A stretch of 64,000 nt of DNA, taken from assembly GCA_000310025.1 (NCBI GenBank), contig FN649737.1, positions 880,682-944,681 on the forward strand, in the 5' to 3' direction. The translations under genes were made by a program, and so were the position numbers. This stretch comes from Ectocarpus siliculosus (Eukaryota; Sar; Phaeophyceae; Ectocarpales; Ectocarpaceae). Positions 1-11,660 of the stretch are shown here, one piece after another (the stretch's first letter is position 1; every line of letters starts with the position of its first letter). Below the pieces are notes generated by a model. The model did no database searches. It was not told the origin of the DNA and saw only the letters and a program-made list of their open reading frames with translations.

Positions 1-213
1 TGCGGTGGAAATCGACGTCAGGATAAACCCACGACCATCAACAACCATCAGTGGCAACTAAGCAGTGAGAGAGCTCACGATCACGTCAGAGACAGCAGCC
101 ATGACAACAACTGTCTCCTGCAAGGAAAAAGAAACGCAACCAGGGCACGCCAAGGGAATAACGGACACACAAAACAGCAAAAACACCCCCTCGCATACGG
201 GAAACCGCATGAC

Positions 214-469
214 TCACGTCCTGACTTTTTCCATCGCGAACAGGCTTCCGCCCGTGGCAGAAGAATGCCCCTTCTCCGTGTCCACTTCCACGGCCGCTAG
301 CTGCCTAACGGCGTTCAGGGCCTCCAGCGCCGCGCGGCTCCGCGGGGCGGGGGCGGCGGCTTCCGTCTCCTGCCGAAGGTTTCGTTTCGAGCTGCCATCG
401 GCGCAACAGTAGCTGATGACCACCGAGGCGAGCAGCAACGCGCGCAGCTTGCCGTGGGCAGGCAAGTAC
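214..469 (-). CDS. 3'-terminal exon of an unrecognised gene
   Basis: The minus strand is open for 85 codons including the stop at 214-216. A good acceptor (pyrimidine-rich stretch ending CCCCCAG) lies just upstream at 470-471, so this reads as a last exon rather than a whole gene. It begins in phase with Y-L-P-A-H-G-K, then has a hydrophobic run (LRALLLASVVISYCC), then a polar Ala/Arg/Glu-rich tail ending F-A-M-E-K-V-R-T. The hydrophobic run could be a membrane segment. I do not recognise the family and could not link an upstream exon with confidence. Chance ORF is possible, but the splice signal and composition make an exon more likely than not. Confidence 0.4.
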
Positions 470-2480
470 CTGGGGGCGGGGAATGTCCAAGTAAAACCTC
501 AGTGCACCGCACAATACACGGTCGCTAGATGCTCCAGCGGCCCAGCAGGTGGATAAGGGAACACAACACTCAAAACCATCGAAAAATAAATATTGCGTTG
601 GTTGGATGATGTAAACGGCAGTCTCGCGGTCAGATAGCCTTGGTACCAATGCATATAAAACGCGTCTTGAAAAGGACTAGGATTCCGTCGAATTCGGCGG
701 GATAAAAAAAGTTTTTGCGGCAGAAAATGGGGAGAAAGCAGCAAAAATGACGGGACAAAACGAGGCCTTGGTTTCACCTCTAGTGTCCATCCAAAACCTG
801 CGAAATAAAGTAACCCCTCAGGGATATACACCCAAGGGGCGGGATTACTGATGGCATTCCCGTCGGCCCTACAAGTAGCCCATCCTTTTCATCATCTCAA
901 GGGGGTGATGCCAACCTCTCTTGGTTGACTGTGACTACTGCTGTAATTTCGACGACGACCGAAAGAGAACTCAGCGATGGCACACGAGATGGATAACACT
1001 ATTTTGGAATTGTGCTGCAGGAAACCTCCCCACCCAAAAAAGAAAAAACTCCAGAGGTCGCACAGAGCAGCGGCTGGGACTTGTCTTGACCAGCATATCC
1101 CAACGTCTACCTCCACACGCCTTCAAAATATTTTCACCATTATAAAATCAAGACAAAACAGGCGATGCTGCGGGTGCAATAACAAGATCTCTGCGTTACA
1201 AAGTGCTCATGTTCGATGGGAAATCAGTACGTCAACAAACCATTCACGTTACCACTGCTAAACACGCCGTCACAGACCCAATCTCCCGAAACGCGCGTGA
1301 GCGGCGGTACTGCTGTGCCTCCTAGAGCTTGGATAACCAGCAGTTAGGCGGATTGGGTTCGTGGCGGGGCGTACAGCATTGGATCGTGAGCGTTTTTTGA
1401 CCCAGGTTTGCGGACATTTCGGACCGTAGCGGCAGCCTTGACAGCGCGGCCCCAGCAACAGATCTGGGCGTGCTGACACGCGTAGCGCTTCACCATGATG
1501 TCCGTCCTCTACTGACTCCCCATCGTATATTAACACGTTCTAAGCAAGAGTGTCGCTTTCGATTCTTGCATTGAATATAGGCTGGTATCTGAAAAGGGGG
1601 TTGTCATCACTTCCTGCATGGAATAGAACTTGGATGGCAGCGGAGGGTCCGTCGGGGATAAGAAATGTAGTGCTCTGCCTCCATCCACTCCGTGGATTGT
1701 AGCCATAATTCTTCGCACCCCCATGATCAAACCCTAGGTACGATTTAGTGCACCCTACTACGTCGTTGGCCCTTTCCTAGGTTGGGGCAGGACGTCAGAA
1801 CTCCCGGGCCGCGTTCCCTCTTAGGGAGGGCGATCAAGCATTGGGCGAGACTGCAAAGAACGGCGCAGACTAACCCAGTTTCACGAGTGCTTGGCTTGAA
1901 ATGACGACGGCGAAATTTTTGCTCTCACGGATCCGCCTTCCTCCAACCAAATTCTAAATCCACAGCACTCGTGAACAGGTTCGGAAGAAGCCCAAACCAG
2001 ACGTGTGGTGTACAGCTTCGAAAGTGTCCCAAGGCGATCCAACTGCCAGGAATTCGGTCTTTCGTGCGACAGGCTTGTTGCCGTAGGGTGCCGCACAACT
2101 TGGCGCAACGACAACCAAGGGTAGAAACAAACGGGCAAGGCTGAAAAAATACACAGACAGAAATGTGTAGAGCACTGCTGTGTTAAACTCGTTTGGAAGA
2201 TGAGCCAAAAAACTATATACTTCCAAGTACATTGCTGTGGAAGGACCGCGTCGTACACAGCAAAAAAAAGTCTTTCCGCAACCCCGTTACCAAGCATATA
2301 TATGCAATCGGAGAGAGTGCGTCTTCAAGCTGTCTTCTTTTTTAAGAAATTAAACATACATCACAGTCCTCTATTGTTTTAGAACATACCCTGCAAATGT
2401 ACAACATTCAATGTAACGACGTACGTACCCGTTTGAGATAATACCTCAGTCGAAGGGGCGTCTTGAATTCTTCAACGGCA
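470..2480. other. No assignable gene
   Basis: About 2 kb with only short, unconserved open frames. If the exon at 214-469 is real, its upstream exons should lie here on the minus strand. One stretch near 1600-1710 (-) has a gene-like composition, but I could not fix both splice sites. Confidence 0.5.
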
Positions 2481-2509
2481 GGAAGTTTTTATTTCTATTA
2501 GGCCATTTG

Positions 2510-3740
2510 TCACGGTGTCTTTTTTATTAGATATTTTTTCCCCCAAAAGAGACGACCCAAAAAATGATCTACAAAAAAGATGACCCCCTTCTTGCGGTGC
2601 TGGTCCATCTTTTTTTCTATTCCGAGTCATCGACCGAAAAAAAGAGACCCTGCAACGGCCGTTCGTCACACATACATACACCTTCCACCGCTATGGTGTT
2701 TCGGTGATACCTCCGCATACAGTGAAGCAACAGCGATGACAAAGGCATCCGCCATGAGCTGTGTGTATGGTTCGTCTTGGGTGGTGGCTGTTAGAGACCA
2801 CAGGGCGATTGGAGGCACGGAAACTGAGGTCGCGAGGGTCAACAGCACGCCGGAAAAATACCCACCGCGCCAGCAACCAGTCTTTTTTGCTCTTTGGCCT
2901 GTGTCGCAACTTTGGTTTATGGATGCTCCTTCGCCACCCACTCCAGCAACAGCGATGACAAAGGTATCCGCCATGAGCTGTGTGTATGGTCCGCCTTGTG
3001 TGGTGGTTGATACAGACCAGGAGGCTGAAGGGCGCTCAAACATTGTGAGCGCAAGAGTCGTGAACAAGCGGGAAAAATGACCCGCCTCGTCTTCAAGCAA
3101 CTTTTTTTGCTCTTTCGCCCGTGTCGCAACTTTGGTTCATCGATGCTCCCTCGCCACCCAATCCAGCAACAGCGATGAGGAAGGTATCCGCCATGAGCTG
3201 CGCGTACGGTCCGTCTTGTGTAGTGGTTGACACAGATCAGGAGGCTATAGGGCGCCCAAAAGTTGGGTTCGCAAAAGTTGACAGCACACCAACAAAGACT
3301 CCCCGATGCTGCGTCCAGACTCTCTCGGCTCGTTTGCCGCTTGTTGCGCCGCACACATCGGGTTGTCCACTTGGTCCAGCCGAATGAAAAAACAACGCTA
3401 CCGCTGATGCTACTGACTCTGCACCAGTCACATGACACAGCTCGTGTGAACACCGTTAGAGTTTGCGGGGATCAACCGTGGAGAGATTAAGTTTGTCGGT
3501 AGCGTCATGTGGTTGTGACCAAAAAAAGATCGCAGAAAAAGACAGCCCCGACTTATCCAAAACTGCCCCAGAAAAAACAGGATGGGCTTTCCAAAACGGG
3601 TTGTCTTTTTTTGTTGGCCTTTTTTCCCTGAAAAAACACACCGTAAGAAGGGGTTCTGTGGCCAGTTGTCTTTTTTTTTAGAAGGAAAAAAGAAAAAGAC
3701 TGCTCCAAAAAAGAACCGTAAGAAAAGAACCGTAAGAAAT
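2510..3740 (-). repeat. Repeat module A (~1.2 kb, three internal subrepeats)
   Basis: First of four related modules. It opens with an AT-rich leader containing a GATCTACAAAAAAGATGACC-like block, then three ~200 bp subrepeats (about 2700-2890, 2915-3105, 3118-3310). Each contains a CAGCAACAGCGATGACAAAG-type segment and a CAGACCAGGAGGCT-type segment. A unique stretch with CACACATCGGGTTGTCCA follows, then an AT-rich tail with repeated GTCTTTTTTTGTTGGCC. Translated on the minus strand, each subrepeat gives a similar peptide with the recurring pattern A-S-W-S-V-S-x-T-T-Q-D-x-P-Y-x-Q-L. No known family was recognised. Confidence 0.8.
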
Positions 3741-4900
3741 GGTGGTGTTTTTTTTTAGATATTTTTTCCCCCCGAAGGGACGACCCGAAAAGGGATCTAC
3801 AAAAAAGATGACCCCCTTCTTATGGTGCTGGTCGATCTTTTTTCTCTTCCTAGTCATCGACAGAAAAAAGAGACCCTGCAACGACCGTTGTCATATACTT
3901 CTACATAACCCTTCCACAGCTTTGGTTTTTCGGGGATATATCCGCACAGAGTGAAGCAGCAGCAACCGTAAAGCTGTCCCTCGCGAACTGTGGGTATTGT
4001 CCATCTTGTGTGGCGGCTGATAGAGACCACGGGGCGATAGGAGGCACGGAAACTGAGGTGGCGAGAGTCAACAGCACGCTGAAAAAATGCCCACCGCTCT
4101 CAGCAACCAGTTTTTTTTTTCTCTTTTGCCCGTGTCGTTGGTTTACCGGTACTCCCTCGCCACCCACTAAAGCAACAGCGATGACAAAGGTATGCGCCAC
4201 AAGCTGTGTGAATGGTCCGTCTTGTGTGGTGGCTGATACAGACCAGGAGGCTATAGGGCGCTCAGAGATTGTGAGCGCGAGAGTGGTGGACAAGCGGGAA
4301 AAATGACCCGCCGCATCTTCAAGCAGCTTATTTTGCTCCTTTGCCCGTGTCGCAACTTTGGTGTAGCGGTACTTCCTCGCCACCCACTCAAGCAACAGCG
4401 ATGACAAAGGTATGCGTCACGAGCTGTGCGTATGGTTCGTCTTGTGTGATGGCTAATACAGACCAGGAGGCGGTAGGGCGCTCAGAAGTTGGGTTCGCAA
4501 AAGTTGACAGTACACGAAAAATGACCCACCGCTGCGGCGTCCAGGCTCTCTCGGCTTGTTTGCCATTTATTTGCCGCACACATCGGGTCGTCCACGTGGT
4601 CCAGCCGAATGAAAAAACAACGGCTACCGCCGGTGCTACCGACCCTGTACCAGCCACATGGCACACCTCGTGTGACCACCGTTAGGGTTTGCGGGGATCA
4701 ACCGTGGAGAGATCCAAGTTTGCCGGTAGGAGTCATGCGGTTGTGGCCAAAAAAAGATCACAGAAAAAGACAGCCCCGACTTATATCCAAAATTGCCCCA
4801 GAAAAAGACAGGATGGGCTGTCCAAAACGGGTTGTCTTTTTTTGTTGGCCTTTTTTCCCTGAAAAAAGACACCGTAATTAGGCCACTTGTTAGGCCACTT
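3741..4900 (-). repeat. Repeat module B (~1.16 kb)
   Basis: A direct copy of module A, in the same order: AT-rich leader, three ~200 bp subrepeats (about 3930-4110, 4130-4310, 4340-4520), the HRVVH-encoding segment, then the AAAAAGACAG-rich tail. The minus strand again carries the long open peptide-repeat frame, spanning two and a half subrepeats (3901-4407). Divergence from module A is visible by eye but moderate, so the copies are related by duplication or transposition, not recent identity. Confidence 0.8.
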
Positions 4901-4984
4901 GTTAAGCTGTCCTTTTTTGGGCTGTCTTTTTCTCAAAAAGGGACAACTGGCCAAAGAACCACTTGTTACGTTTACGTTGTCTTT

Positions 4985-6060
4985 TTTTGCATTTTTGGAC
5001 CTTCGAAAAAGGGACAGAAGAAAAAGACAGCGCCATCCTGTCTCTTTTCGGGCAACTTTGTGACAGGATGGGACTGTCTTTTTTTGTTGCCCTTTTTCTG
5101 TCACAACACATGACACTTGCCCACAAACTTGAATATCTCGACGGATGATCCCCGCAAACTCTAACGGCATTCACACGAGTCGTGTCATGTGACTGGTACG
5201 GAGTCAGTAGCCTCGGCGATAGACGTAATGTTGTCATTCGGCTGACCAGGTGGACAACCCGATGTGTGCGGCAAACAAGCGGCAAACGAGCCGAAAGAGC
5301 CTGGACGCAGCAGCGGTGGGTCTTTTTGGGGCACAGTCAACTTTTGCGAATCCAACTTCTGGGCGACCTATAGCGTCCTGGTCTGTATCAATCACCACAC
5401 AAGACGAATCAGACGCACAGCTCATGGCGGATACCTTTGTCATCGCTGTTGCTTCGGTGTGTGACGAGGGAGCATCGATGAACCAAAGTTGCAACACGGG
5501 AAAAAGAACAAAAAATATGCTTGGAGACGCGGCGGGTCATTTTTCCCGCTTGTCCACCACTCTCGCGCTCACAACCTCTGACCGCCCGTCAGCCTCCTGG
5601 TCTGTATCAACCACCACACAAGACGGACCATACACATAGCTCGTGGCGGATACCTTTGTCATCGCTGTTGTTTCAGTGTGTGGCGAGGGAGCATCCATGA
5701 ACCAAAGTTGCGGCATGGGCAAAAAAGAGCAAAAAAAGCTGGTGGTTGGCGCGGTGGGGTTTTTCAAGGTGCTGTTGACTCTCGCCACCTCAGTTGCCGT
5801 GCCTCCCACTGCCCTGTGGTCTCGATCAGCCGCCACACAAGGCGGACCAAGCACCCAGCTCGCGGGGGATAGCTTTACAGTTGCTGATGCTTCGCTCTGT
5901 GCGGAGATATCACCGAAAAACCAACTCGGTGCCAAGGTACTTATTGTGTGACGAACGGCCGTTGCACTTGTTGCAGGGTCATTTTTTTTTGCGGATGAGC
6001 AAAAAGGATCGACCAGCACCGTAACAAGGGGGTCATCTTTTGCTAGATTATTTTTTGGTT
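4985..6060 (+). repeat. Repeat module C (inverted copy)
   Basis: The same module in the opposite orientation: tail first (4985-5110), the CCGCAAACTCTAACGGC segment, the three subrepeats (about 5340-5990), then the leader with GACCAGCACCGTAAC and AAGGGGGTCATC at 6000-6040. Here the peptide-repeat frame lies on the plus strand and is largely continuous from about 5290 to 5951. That orientation-following frame is the best evidence that the module is, or was, protein-coding on one strand. Confidence 0.8.
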
Positions 6061-6089
6061 CGTCCCTTTTCGAGAAAAGACAGCCCAAA

Positions 6090-6200
6090 AAAAAGACAGC
6101 TTAACAAGTGGCCTAAGAAGGGGTTCTGTGGCCAGTTGTCTTTTTTTGAGAAGGAGAAAAAGAAAAAGACAGCTCCAAAAAAGAACCGTAAGAAATGGCC
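6090..6200. repeat. AT-rich spacer of the module block
   Basis: Repeats of GGCCAGTTGTCTTTTTTTGAG and AAAAAGACAGC, as found at the ends of modules A, B and D. A near-identical run lies at 8580-8755. It forms short hairpins with itself and with the module tails. Confidence 0.6.
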
Positions 6201-6210
6201 TAAGGCCGAG

Positions 6211-7435
6211 TACGTCGTGATTATTTCGGAGATTTTTTTTCTCTCGGTGGGGGGGGGGTAGTCTGCAAGGGAAAAATTATATGCATCCAAACGACCTTCT
6301 TACGGTTCCTCGAGACAGATTTTTTTCTCAGGGGAAGAAAAGGGCCGATTCAAGTCTTCGTGGGTCACAACATGCTTCAGTTCACGGTTTTGGCTCGTGT
6401 GCGCCAAACAAGACACCGAGTGCCCTGTTTTTGGGTCACCTCCAGAGGGCATGTATATAATCGCACGCCAGTGACTGCAGTTTGTGGATGTCGTCGGCCA
6501 AAGGCCTCTCTGCATGCATAGTGGATTGATCACGCTCGGAGCAACCAGAAAAAAAAAGGCAACGTTAAAAAAGTCAACATCGCAACACACTTCGGTTCAC
6601 GTTTACAGGCCGTGTGCAATCAAAGCTGGACAATACGCTCTGCTTCTGGGATGCGAGCAGAGCGATTGTATCCATACACTCCATTGGCAGTAGTTTGTGG
6701 ATGTCATCGGCCGAAAGCCTCTCTCTGGCATGTGTTGTGGACTGGTAGCGGGTGACACACGGAACAAACACGCGGCGGAACAAGAAAAAAGTCCAAAAAG
6801 TCAACACCGCAACGCACTTCGGTTCGCGTTTACAGGCAGTGTGCAATCACAACTGGACAATATGATCTGTTTCTGGGACGCGAGCAGAGGGTATGCATAT
6901 GATCACACGCCACTGGCTGCAGTTTGTGGATGTCGACGGCGTCAAGCCTCTCTCTGGCGTGTGTTTTGACTGGTCACACATGCAGCAGGCACAAAAACGG
7001 CTCTTTTCGGCCCAAAGGCAAGAACGTCAGCAGAGCAATGTGGCCGGGTTGACGTTATCGGCTCGTGTGCGGCCAACACGACGCAGCACGCCCTGAATTT
7101 TTGATACCTGCAGAGGGTTTGTGCATGCCCTAATGATACTGGCCTCTGTTGGGCCAGCAGACGGTGTAGTTAATCGTTCTTGCACGATCGGGGTGACCAG
7201 GGGGTACCCCCCCCCAATTCCAAACTGGAAATTATCAGCCGATCCAGTTTGGAAAATGGGCCTATTTTCCAACGCGGCAGCTGGGATCCTAGGAAATATT
7301 CGGCGATTTGGAATTTGGGCGTTTGGAATTGGCCAAATTCCTCCGCGCAAGACGCTCAAATAACTACCAGTACATGTATTTGGGCTGAGAAAAGGACCCC
7401 CCCCCCAATAAAAATCCCGAAATAATCACGACGTA
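6211..7435. mobile_element. TIR-bounded insert, ~1.22 kb, between modules C and D
   Basis: Begins TACGTCGTGATTATTTCGG at 6211 and ends with the reverse complement of the same sequence at 7435. The inverted match continues inward through a T-run to a G-run (6248-6261) and C-run (7396-7407), so each terminal inverted repeat is about 50 bp. No transposase was recognised inside. Most of the interior (about 6370-7000) is a tandem repeat, followed by a short patch of imperfect palindromes at 7200-7340. It looks like a non-autonomous DNA transposon. The target duplication is not clear because the flanks are themselves inverted copies of one another. Confidence 0.65.
6365..7000. repeat. Tandem repeat, three ~220 bp units
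   Basis: Three successive units share GTTTGTGGATGTCGTCGGCC-like, GCCTCTCTCTGGCATGTGTTG-like, AACGCACTTCGGTTCGCGTTT-like and GACGCGAGCAGAGGGTAT-like segments at about 6480, 6695 and 6920. Plus-strand peptides are similar between units (pattern L-D-N-x-x-C-F-W-D-A-S-R), but no known domain was recognised. Confidence 0.7.
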
Positions 7436-8760
7436 AGGCCATTTCTTGCGGTTCTTTTTTCGCAGATCTTTTTTTCCCCCTTTCGGACAACCCAGAAAGG
7501 GATCTACGAAAAAGATGACCCCCTTCTTACGGTGTTGGTCGATCCTTTTTCAACGACCAAAAAAAAACAGACTCTGCAACGGCTGCTGTCACACATACAT
7601 GGACCTTCCCACCGAAATGGTTTTTCGGTGATATCTCCTCACAGAGTGAAGCAGCGCCTACTGTAAAGCTATCCCTCGCGAGCTGTGTGTATGGTCCGTC
7701 TTGGGTGGCGGCTGACAGAGACCACAAGGCGATAGGAGGCACGGGAATGGAGGTGCCGAGAGTCGACAGCACGCTGAAAAAATGCCCACCGCGCCAGCAA
7801 CCATTTTTTTTTGCTCTTGTGCCCCTGTCAAACTTTGGTTTACCGGTACTCCCTCGCCACCCACGCTAGCAACAGCGATGACAAAGGTATGCGCCACGAG
7901 CTGTGTGTATGGTCCGTCTTGTGTGGTGGCTGATACAGACCAGGAGGCTATAGGACGCTCAGAAATTGTGAGCGCGAGAGTGGTGGACAAGCGGGAAAAA
8001 TGATCCGCCGCATCTTCAAGCAACTTTTTTCGCTCTATTGCCCGTGTCGCAACATTGGTTTGTCAGTACTCCCTCGCCACCCACTCAAGCAACAGCGATG
8101 ATGAAGGCATGCGCCACGAGCTGTGCGTATGGTTCGTCTTGTGTGATGATTGATACAGACCAGGAGGCTATAGGACGCCCAAAAGTTGGGTTCGCAAGGT
8201 TGACAGTACACGAAAAATGACCCACCGCTGCTGCGTCCAGGCTCTCTCGGTTTGTTTACATCTTGTTTGCCGCACACATCGGGTTGTCCACGTGGTCCAG
8301 CCCACTGAAAAAACATTGGCTACCGCCGGTGCCACCGACTCTGTACCCCAGCAACATGACGCAACTCGTGTGACCGCCGTTAGAGTTTGCGGTGGGCCGT
8401 CGAGAGATTCAAGTTTCTAGGTACGAGTGATGTGGTTGTGACCAAAAAAAGACAACAATTTTGGACAGTCTCCACTTGTCCAAAACTGCCCCAAAAAAAG
8501 ACAGGATGGGCTGTCCAAAACGGGTTGTCTTTTTCTGGCGATCTTTTTTTGAGGAAAAAAGACATTGTAAGAAGACCTTCTACGGCCAGTTGTCTTTTTT
8601 TGAGAAGGAAAAAAGAAAAATATCATAAAAAAAGACAACCGCAAGAAATGGCCTAAGACTCGGCCTACAGAAGGGGTTCTGTGGCGGGTTGTCTTTTTTT
8701 GAGAAGGAAAAAAAGAAAAAGACAGCTCCAAAAAAGAACCGTATGAAATGGCCTTACTCT
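7436..8760 (-). repeat. Repeat module D with extended AT-rich tail
   Basis: Fourth module, in the same orientation as A and B: leader at 7440-7560, subrepeats at about 7640-7800, 7830-8010 and 8040-8215, the CACACATCGGGTTGTCCA segment near 8275, then the tail with GGATGGGCTGTCCAAAACGGG. The tail is followed by two further copies of the GGTTGTCTTTTTTTGAGAAGG block to 8755. Confidence 0.8.
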
Positions 8761-11660
8761 TCCAAGAACATATGGCTGCTTTTGCGGTAAGTCCATCTCT
8801 TATCCTCCGATGGATTGTATGATATTACTCCGAACGGGGTGTACAGCAGTCGTGCTTCTATGGGAGAGATGCATCCATGGGAGAAAGCCCTTAGTCATTG
8901 TTCCTGAGTAAGGCGATAAGGCCAGACGCCATATCCTGGACATAGGAGGATTGATCCAGGTAACCATGGGCCTAGACGATTGCATCTCCAGCAAACATGC
9001 GGCAGACATTCGCCCTCGAAGTCCATAGGTGTGCGACTGACTGCTGTTGTACACTACCGGTATACACAGCGCCATCCGTTCAGGGGTAACCTCTTTCGCA
9101 GAGGGCACGCAGACGGGTGCGCTAGCGGCCAAGCCGGCCGCAGACAAGGTCAAGGAACAGTGCTTGGGTAACAGCCAGCTTAATATTAATTGGTGCTACG
9201 ATGCAGAGGGGAGATGGAGATGCAGAGCAGGAACATTTCATCACTTGAAAAAAAAAAGGGGCACCAGTGCATATTACCGGTTCTTTACCCCTGGGGCCAA
9301 TCCACACTCACATATTGATGGACCTTTCCCCCGCGTGAGGTTGACGACCAGCAAAGAGAGGTGATGTCCCACGTGTTGATCAATCTGCCACCCTACTAGT
9401 ACAAGATTTCCCGCAAGTCTGCGTCCCTGGGATCGCCGGCGCTAGCTCGTGTTCTGTGTGTTGTCCTGTCGGGCCAAATGGCAAAGCAAGGCTGGAGGGG
9501 GCTCCGCGTGTGCAAGAAGGAGACCTTGGGGGCTACGATCTGATTCGCCGAAACGGCGCAGTTTGCCCCGCGTCAGGTAACCTCACCACAATGGCACACA
9601 CCTTAGAGATGGATTCGTTGGGTCAGACTGATGAAATAAAAAACAACGTGTGTCGAATGTTGTCCACGCATGCATCCTCGTCGGTCGTTTTGACCCTAAA
9701 GATCGCGCGCAACTATTCGAAATACGCGAACGACCTGGACCACTTGCCCGAAAAATCAGCACACAGCCGTGGAGTTTACGCTATTGAAGGGGAATAGACT
9801 ATAGCTACAGCAGTAACGAGAGAGCCTGCCACGGGCACCGCGACACACCATGAACCACATGTACAAGCCTGGCCTAAAACACGATATGGACGATATGGAT
9901 GATATGTACATGTGTACAAGCGTACAAGCACGAGCCACCATTGATAATAAATCGTGGGCTTGAAACAGGCCACTTGGCCACAACAAACCACAGGTGATAA
10001 ATCTGCAGCATCCACGAAACACCCACCACATCTTACAGCAGTAGTCTAACATCTTACAGCAGTAGCAGCGCCTCCACTTCATCCATAAAAAAGGTACTTT
10101 GAAGTAGAATTGCAGTGAAATTGTTAAGATAGGGAGGCGAAATCAGCCGGGGGATCGGCTCATACCTGCCGTAGTCCGCGTCAATCTGCGATGCTGTGTT
10201 ATGGTGGACTTAGACTTCCGCACGTAAACATAAACGTGCAAATAAATATACGTCTTGGTTGGGACGAAAAGGAGAGTACTCCGTACAGTCTAGGGTGGAT
10301 TAGGCCCACCGGAAACCAAGTTTGGGGCCCGTGCATCATCGTGTTGGACCAGCCCGATATTTAGGTGGACGCCATTTTTTGCACTCCTGGGATGGACGGA
10401 AAAGAGGTCGCGCTTGGCGCTCCGCGGCTGATAAAATAACTCAAAATCTAGAACCTGAGCACCATTTGGGAGCTCGGTTAAGAACTACACTAATAAAATC
10501 TGTACAGCGGCCATTCGTAGCATCATCATGTTTAGGAGGAGGAGCCGATTAGCAGGGTATCCGTCGATTGACACGCCAATCCCGTAGAATAATAGCGCCG
10601 GTTCGGGGTGCGTTTACGCCCCCTCGAGCTTACGTCCGGCTCATGTTCCTTCTCCACCGGCGCTCACTACCGAACGCCTTGGCGTTGAGATGCAACGATG
10701 CGACCGCGACGACGTTGACCGTAAGGTCCTCTTGCGTGGCCCGCGGAAGGCCTAACAACTCACTCCCGAAAAGCCTTGTCATTACCTATTGAACAGGAAA
10801 AATTCCCCACACAAGGGAGCCTTCGCAGGTGACGTGCGGAAAAAGGACAAGGAATTGATCTGGATGCCAAGCCTACGTCCACAACAAAGAAGGGTGATCG
10901 ATACACAGAGCGCACTGCTTCGACACGCGACCTCAAGCAACAAGAGTAAAACAAACAAAACGCGAAAAAACTAGACATACATTTCAAAGCAGTACCTCGC
11001 TTAGTCTCATCCTTCCATGTAAGCCTATGCTATTGTAGTTGCGTTTACCGTCAGAGGCCATCGGCCATGTGGTGTCCCAACACAGCAGTGGCACAGGTGA
11101 TGCCTGGAGGTTCCAACTCCACAATAAAAAAAACAACCACGTTGTATCCCACGTATATATGCCGGAGAGTCCCATGCCAAGATCTCCCCAAGAGGACTCC
11201 CTCCCCCATTTCACGCCGACACATGGCAGGGAATCCGACCGCTTGTGGAATACAAGGCACGCCAGCGAAAATAATAAAGAAAGACAATCAAAGAAGAACT
11301 CACAACATCGGGCAATTTTCCCCGCATCAGTTAATGGCGGCATGCAATGGAGGGAAATGCTGTACATGGTAACGATACATATATATATATATAGGGTTGA
11401 TTCTACTGCCGCCTCTAACACATTAAGCCTGGTGGATGTCTTGCTATGCGTTCATCCATCGCCCTCCCAACCGCAGTTGTGCGTCCCACATATTAACGGT
11501 TGGGGATTCTCTTATACCTGCGCCAGCATATCGATACAATTAAGTTTCCTAACACGTCCGATAAGACGATATCTACACTTTTTCGAACCAAGACGAGAAA
11601 AAAAAAAAACGAAGTACCGCCAAAAAAGGAGCGGTAGCTCTGTTCAACGTGCGCCCACGA
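8761..11660. other. No assignable gene
   Basis: About 2.9 kb. Open frames at 8800-9153 (-), 9047-9364 (+) and 9456-9797 (+) have protein-like composition but no family that I recognise and no convincing splice structure. They may be remnants of a mobile element. Near 9880-9935 there is a short GATATGGAC/TACAAGC microsatellite. The stretch 10,980-11,660 lies just 3' of the gene ending at 11,661 and probably holds its 3' UTR. Confidence 0.4.
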
